Assembly: GCA_030848705.1 (NCBI GenBank)
Contig: CM061238.1
Location: forward strand, 58,753,133 to 58,817,132
Source of the DNA: Heracleum sosnowskyi
Lineage: Eukaryota; Streptophyta; Magnoliopsida; Apiales; Apiaceae
Reading direction: 5' to 3'
Length of the DNA: 64,000 nt
The position numbers and the translations under genes were made by a program. Under the pieces are notes generated by a model, which ran no database searches, was not told the origin of the DNA, and worked only from the letters and a program-made list of their open reading frames with translations. Of this stretch, positions 58,560 through 64,000 are shown piece by piece (position 1 is the first letter of the stretch; every line of letters begins with the position of its first letter).

Positions 58560-59930
58560 TGATAAGTGGATTTCATATCCACTTGGATCGTCCTAAATTG
58601 ACTTAAATTTGATCGTTAGTTCTCAAGTGTGTGGTGTTTGTGATGTGTTTTGTGTTAATATTTGCAGAATTTATTTGTTAGCAGAGTAGTGGAGTTCTTG
58701 TGGATTGCAGTGGTGTTTTGAGCATTTTCTGTGAAGGCCAAGTGGTTGCGGAGCGAGAGAGCGCAAGGAAAAGTCAAGGAATGCAAAGTTGAGGATTCTG
58801 AACAGTAACCAGGCGCGCCCGCGCCCTAATAGGCGCGCCCGCACTCTTCAAATGCTGTAGAAGGCAATTCTGAGTCAGAAAAGGAAAGTTTCCAGAAGAC
58901 CAGTCAACCCAGAGACCTATATAAACAATTGGTGGACGATTTCTGAGAGATATATTGAGTTACATACATACATATTCATCCACCGGTGAGGAGAACAAGA
59001 AGACGACTGATTACGAAGATCTACTTTTCATCTTATCTTTGTATTCTTCTAATTAGGCGATACTTTGGATTCTCGTTTGTTCTTTCATAAACCCTAGAAC
59101 TTTTATTCAGTATTCTAGACTTATTATTATCATGTTTTCATCAGAACCCACGATTATGAACGGTTCGATTATGAACTAATCGTTGTCGTGGGATTCTAAC
59201 GGATTTATCTATGGATTTTAGTAGTTAATTGTTTTAAAGATTTGTGTGTGATGGCTAATTGATATCCTAGTTTGGTTGTGCTTATTCTTCTTGGATGCGT
59301 AGCTAACATCTAAGTTGTTTGTTAATCTCTATTGATTGCGAAAGTGGATATAGAGGTTTAGAACTTGCCATGCTAGCATAGGTTTATGTATGTTTGTCAT
59401 GCATGATTCGTAGGTGATTTTAACCATCTTACCTGCCCTATGTAATCTGAATGGATAACTTGCTCGTTAAACCGTTATGTTTTCAAATCTTATAGACATA
59501 TAGGGTCTAAGCATAATTGGTGTCTGCTTAACTTCTATCTCTTTTGTGGATGTTTGAGTGGTTTGGTATACGTATACTGAAAGGTAGCGTGTACTGATTT
59601 CGTGTTATCCGATTAGTTATCATAACCGTCGCATACATTGATTAAAGACAAAAGACTCTAGATGAAGTATTTAATGAAGTTAGGATCCCATGTTTTATTC
59701 TCATAAGTAATTCAACAAAAAAATCTTTAGTTTAATATAGTCTTGGTAATTTGTTTAGATAATTTAGTTAATCAGAACACAAATTTGATACTTGTCTTAG
59801 CATTGAACAATAGCCATACATTGTTGCATAAGTGCATAACTATAGTAACCAAAGCAGTATCTGTGGGAACGAACTCTACTTTCATATATTACTTGTTGAC
59901 CGCGTACGCTTGCGTGATTTTGTGCAAACA
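58560..59930 (+). repeat. 3' LTR of Athila-2
   Basis: TGATAAGTGG to TGCAAACA, with two GC boxes (58811-58842) against one in the 5' LTR. Confidence 0.93.
58799..58844 (+). repeat. TGAACAGT plus GC-box pair in 3' LTR
   Basis: TGAACAGTAACC followed by AGGCGCGCCCGCGCCCTAAT and AGGCGCGCCCGCAC. The 22-base difference from the 5' LTR is loss or gain of one box. Confidence 0.8.
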
Positions 59931-59935
59931 GTGCA

Positions 59936-60535
59936 CCCCACGGTGACACACTTGGTCTTATCATTCCTTTCTCTAACAATTCCTGTAATTGAGCGGCTAA
60001 TTCCTTCATCTCGACTGGAGCTAATCGGTACGGGGCCTTTGAAACTGCGCCGTCCCTGGAGCTAATTATATAACAAATTCTATTTCTCTATCGGGTGGTA
60101 ACCCTGGGAGGTCTTCTGGAAATACATCCTCGAATTCATTTACAACAGGGATAGTCTGTATACTAGGTATTTCTTGTTTCGTATCTATCACATAGGTTAA
60201 ATAAGCCTCACACCCATGCCGCAACAACCTCTTGGTCTGGGTCATGGTCAAGAACTTACGGGTCTGTCATTGTCCCTTGAACACGACTTCCCGCCCTCCG
60301 GGTACTTTCAACTTAGTTTTTCTTTCTTTCTTTCACAATCAATTTGAGCATCATTGCTCGACAACCAGTCTATTCCCAAGATAACATCAAATTCCCCTAA
60401 TTTAAATGGGATTAAGTCTACATGAAATTGTTGACCTTCTATTTATAGATTACAGTCTGGGTGTACCTGACTAACTGGGATTATTTCCCGATTTGCTATC
60501 TCTACCCTTAACACATCTTTTAAAGGTTCTGTATC
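59936..60535 (-). pseudogene. Chromovirus D protease and start of RT
   Basis: In sense from about 60535: DVLRVEIANREIIPVSQVHP, then GEFDVILGMDWLSSNDAQID (typical end of chromovirus protease), an acidic linker FEDVFPEDLPGLPPDREIEF, and ELLEKGMIRPSVSPWGA of RT, which is continued at 48941 on the far side of Athila-2. Several stops are present (for example near 60270 and 60445). Its upstream boundary is the fusion with copia C gag near 60535. Confidence 0.85.
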
Positions 60536-63109
60536 CACCATTAGCATGACTCATATTTCTAGGCATAGAATGAGTATTTAAATTACGAGTGTAACCATTA
60601 CCATTTGGGTTTCTATCATTATAACCTTGCTTTGGAACATTCGAATGTCTAGTATTGTTAGTACTAGTACTTGCTTGATTTTTCATGTTCCTTTGTTGAA
60701 AACCAATCGGTTTTTGATGATAATGAAACTTTGATTGCTTTAAATTATTCTTAACCACATTTGGTTTCTTTTGTGCAACTTTAGTTTCTTTACCTTTCTT
60801 TGGTTTTTCACCTTTAGGAATCCATTTATACTTCCCTTTCATTTCACCTTCTTTAGCTTTGCAATAGAGACTTGTATATCCACTAACATTGCAATACGAA
60901 CATTTGTTAGAAGATGATTTCAGAGTAGCAATCTTTGAGGTTTTAGGATTTTGAACTTCTCTTTTAGGTGGAAAGTTCGCATTGTATCCTAGACCTTCAC
61001 GGTTAAATGATTCCTTCGAGTTAAATACCATCTTGTCAAGTATGGCATTACTCTTAGTGAATTGTCTAACGGTTCCCTCAAGAGTTTCCTTTTCCTTTAA
61101 CAAGATATTAATCTTATTATTTAGGAAGGTTTCTTGATGAGTGATTTAAGCTAAGAGCTTGCTATTTTCATTTTGAAGCCTTTGACTTTCCAAGTGAACC
61201 AATTTAAGTTCCGAGATTGCATATTCTCGTTCCTTCAATTCGGTTTCGAGCAAGCTAGCAATCCTAGCAAGTTTGGAATCCTTTAGTGACATGGTCACTT
61301 GGAAGTCAAATTATTTTTCTTTTAAGGCTTCTTGAAGCTTTTCCTCAATATCTCCCGTTAGACATTATTCAAGTTCTTTTATCCGTTCACTTCATGCTTC
61401 AATTTCATGAATCAAAGATTCGTTTCAGATCTTTAAATTAAGAACCTCGACATGAAGTTCATGAGTGTTACTAGATAATTGAATTTTTTCATTCTCTATC
61501 TCTTCATATTGTAGTACCAAGGATATATTTTCGATTTCAAGTTCTCCAATATTTTCATCCTTGATATTATTATCAACCAACAAGCGTTCTTTTTGAGATA
61601 ATAGAAGTCCGTTATATTATGTTTCATTTTCATGTACACTAATCAAACGAATCACTTCTTTTTGTAACTTAGCACTTACATCTCGATATTTATTCCTTTC
61701 AGAATTTGATTCGATATATTTTTGGCTAATATTATCATGATTTGTTCTCAAAATATTCACAAGATTAATAAGCTTCGAAACATCCAAACTTGTATGATCA
61801 ACATTCGACAAATTTAAATTAACATCATTATTACTACTAGATGCCAAAATATTAATAGAGTTTAGGCATACGTCTTAGTTAGTAGTAAAGTTTTCCGTTG
61901 GTGTAGCCTCAACACCAATGCCCATCAAACACAAGTTGACAACTTCTTCATTTAGTTCGGGAGCTTCTTCATCCTCGCTTAAATCCCATCCATTCTCGGC
62001 AACAAGGCTTCGACCTTAAGCCAATCTTGGACATTTCCGTTAAAGTGACCCGGTTGTTTACATTCGAAACACAAATCATGTGCTTCTTCGTTTGACGGTT
62101 CCTTCGGCTTAGGTGGTGTATAATTATTCGAATAACTCGAATTATAATTATAAGCATTATTAGCTTGTTGAGCACCTTTGCCTTTGTTAAAACTCGTAGT
62201 CGGAAAATTATTATTACTCTTGTAATTTGGTCTTCCTTTCGAGTTAAATACACGTTGTTGATTACTCGATTTAAGGAATCCTTTTCCGTATCGTTGAGCT
62301 TTACTTTGAAAAACCCGACGTAGTTGTCTCGAGAGTAATTCAATCTCTTCTTCATTAAGATTTTGCAATTCTTCGTTTAACTCATCCTCGTTTTCATCTT
62401 CATGGATTAGTATTACCTTTAGTCCATGTTCTTTCATTTTTCTTCTATTTTAGGAAGGACCTTTTCGGGAATATTATCTTTCTCGTAAGCACGAAGATTA
62501 CCAAATAAACTATCGATGGAGTATGAATTCAAGTTATGCATTTCTTTTATAGTGCTAACTTTAACTTTCCAACTTGGAGGCAAGGCTTTTAAAATCCTAT
62601 GATTTTTCTCATTATTCATATGAGCCTTTCCGAGTTGTAAAAGTTCATCGATTATACGAGTAAATCTTGTTTCCATATCGATGATGTTTTCACCTTCGAG
62701 GAGTTTAAAAGTTTCGTACTCTTGTATTAAAGTATCCATTCGGGATTCTTTAATATCTATTGTACCCTTGTAAGTGATAACCAATTTGTTCCACATTTCT
62801 TGTGAGGACTTGCGATTATTAACACGTTTGTATTATTTTTCTGCAAGTGCACTAGTAAGAACCATTTCCGCTTTTACGACAATGTTTATTCGAACTTCTT
62901 CGTTGGGAGTATATTCACTCACTTTCTTTTCGACAATCTCTTCTCCTACTTCAGACACCATCTTTTATGGCCATCTAAACCTTAACTCCTTGGGATCTAG
63001 AATAAATTCTAAATCTTGTTTTCCAAGTAGCAAAATTTGTGCCATCAAAGAGAGGTGGTCGAGAACTAGAAAGTTCTTCTCCACAATCGATCGTACTCAA
63101 GTATGCCAT
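60536..63109 (-). pseudogene. gag: Copia C gag, many stops
   Basis: ATG 63109 (MAYLSTIDCGEELSSSRPPL), then the copia gag core: FDGTNFATWKTRF, EMWNKLVITYKGT, RFTRIIDEL, ILKALPPSWKVKV. The TAG near 62973 and others break it. Zinc knuckle near 62030: CFECKQPGHFNGNV, in which the last Cys is lost. Then a long coiled-coil zone with many stops (about 61970-61100), and a second knuckle-like CSYCNVSGYTSLYC near 60880 followed by YKWIPKGEKPKKG. Function as for other gags; clearly dead. Confidence 0.83.
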
Positions 63110-63234
63110 CAAAAAAATGTCTTTTTTACGGTTTATTTAAAGACTATCACAATAATCAATAAACACGATAAGGATCTACTTTTTGTTGTATTTTCCGATT
63201 ATCAGAACAATCGAAAAACACGGTTAAAAGAACT

Positions 63235-63246
63235 GCTCTGATGCCA
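63235..63246 (-). promoter_or_regulatory. Primer binding site of copia C
   Basis: Sense TGGCATCAGAGC; one change from the Met-type site of SIRE A and B. Confidence 0.85.
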
Positions 63247-63248
63247 AC

Positions 63249-64000
63249 TGATAGGTCCCGTAAGGGTTTAAGATAAGCTAGAAGGGGGGTTGAATAACTT
63301 ATCACCTTTTTAAAATTTAGAGCTTGGATTTTTGAAAAATCTTTTCCTCCTTTTAAACTTCGTTACTTGTCAATAATTAAAACTCGTGCAAAAAATAAAG
63401 AGAGAAAGAAAAGAGAGTGAGACACGATCGATTTTATCCTGGTTCGCGATGGCGCAACCCCTAATGGATTCGCTCACCCCTACTCCAGTCCCCGAGCTCC
63501 TCCCCGGACTCAAGATTTTCACCACTATAAAGAAACTCCTTTATAGTAAGCAGATAAGCCTTTACAAACTAACCACTATCTATTTATCTTGGAGCGAAAC
63601 ACAACCGTAACCTCCTTAAAATAAAATAGCAAACTACAAACACAAGACTTATCTTAGAGCGTAACACCTAGTTACCTCCTCAAAGACTTGCAAATACCTT
63701 TGTAGACTATGTACTTCTACAACTTTGCCGATCTTGGATCTTAGGTATTAGGTCTTGGATCTTTCCTTTTCTTCACGGTGCAAAGGCTACTACCTCCCCG
63801 TTAGTACGCCTAAGACTTGGGTCTTAGAACAAGGATCACCTCACTACAAAGATTAGAATACAAGACTACATAATAAATAACCTTATAAGATAAATATTAT
63901 ATGACTTAGTATGTTACGGTACTAAATCACAAACAACAATATATAAGTATATAACCACTTAGGGCCTATATATTATATATAAGTTAGGCTATGTCACGGA
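63249..64000 (-). repeat. 5' LTR of copia C, incomplete
   Basis: Sense ends CGGGACCTATCA at 63249. Like A and B it has a C run (G6 at 63284-63289) followed on the plus strand by TTGAATA shortly inside its end. The sense start is beyond the window. No gene in it. Confidence 0.8.

Larger units (their letters stand above)
48942..59930 (+). mobile_element. Athila-2: complete Athila-type Ty3/gypsy element
   Basis: Two LTRs (1,349 and 1,371 bp), TG..CA ends, flanked by the perfect target duplicate GTGCA (48937-48941 and 59931-59935). Order: LTR, Asp-type primer site, gag, protease, RT, RNase H, integrase, env-like gene, long 3' zone, purine tract, LTR. The LTRs differ by roughly 20 substitutions and one 22-base gap, about 1.5 percent, so it is older than SIRE A. 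All genes carry stops or frame changes. It lies within RT of chromovirus D on the opposite strand. Confidence 0.95.
37328..60535 (-). mobile_element. Chromovirus D (Tekay/Del-like Ty3/gypsy), split by two insertions, 5' part lost
   Basis: Minus-strand 3' LTR (37328-46253), a purine-rich tract (AGGAGAC before 46253), then pol reading leftward: chromodomain-like tail, integrase, RNase H, RT (46287-48941), Athila-2 inside RT, then the start of RT and protease (59936-60535). Gag, primer site and 5' LTR are absent: at about 60535 the sequence becomes gag of copia C. D itself interrupts tetraspanin unit 3. Confidence 0.87.
60536..64000 (-). mobile_element. Copia element C, 5' part only, runs off the right edge
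   Basis: Minus-strand LTR end, primer site and gag. Its downstream half is replaced by chromovirus D protease at about 60535 without any LTR or target duplicate, so the joint arose by deletion or recombination. Confidence 0.8.

Overview
This is plant nuclear DNA, almost certainly from a eudicot. Evidence: Athila-type Ty3/gypsy elements with an Asp-tRNA-like primer site, SIRE/Maximus-type Ty1/copia elements with a Met-tRNA-like primer site, very long chromovirus LTRs, and fragments of a plant tetraspanin gene with a plant-like exon boundary. The exact plant cannot be read from the window; Apiaceae is only a weak guess. I see no intact host gene, rRNA, tRNA or CRISPR. Nearly all 64 kb is nested or rearranged LTR retrotransposons, and every long reading frame is damaged.

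Layout, left to right. (1) 1-5647: minus-strand Athila copy (Athila-1), shortened by internal deletions that removed RT, RNase H, most of integrase and most of the env-like gene; its 3' LTR lies beyond the left edge. It sits in a plus-strand SIRE copy. (2) 5648-13209: 3' part of that SIRE copy (A'), split by a 3.2-kb LTR-type insertion at 6203-9449. (3) 13210-25841: near-full-length minus-strand SIRE (A) of the same family, joined tail to tail with A' inside the LTRs, so that 5648-13209 and 13210-17600 form a multi-kb inverted repeat. A has nearly identical LTRs and a giant (about 1,505-codon) extra gene after pol. (4) 25842-30037: 5' part of a second SIRE family (B), cut by A. (5) 30038-34345: part of a multi-kb chromovirus-type LTR (E), cut by B. 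(6) 34348-37327: a tandem array (unit about 1.16 kb) of promoter plus first exon of a tetraspanin gene, two full units and one cut. (7) 37328-60535: minus-strand Tekay/Del-like chromovirus (D) in the third tetraspanin unit. Its 4-kb LTR contains a 4.94-kb solo LTR (39178-44114, TSD CTTAG), and its RT contains a complete plus-strand Athila (Athila-2, 48942-59930, TSD GTGCA). (8) 60535-64000: gag and start of the 5' LTR of a third copia element (C), fused to D in mid-protease.

Order of events that can be read: tetraspanin duplication, then insertion of D and E, then B into E, the solo LTR into D, and Athila-2 into D; A inserted into B; Athila-1 into A'. The least expected signal is that each family carries its own short word scattered through both LTR and coding linkers: TTC(C)GTTGA in A/A', TGACAG/CTGTCA in B, and TGAACAGT plus GGCGCGCCCGCGC in the Athilas. 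Other points worth following: the inverted repeat, a stop codon shared at the same site by both Athila copies, a probable common domain in the extra genes of Athila and SIRE, and decay dominated by CAG-to-TAG changes.
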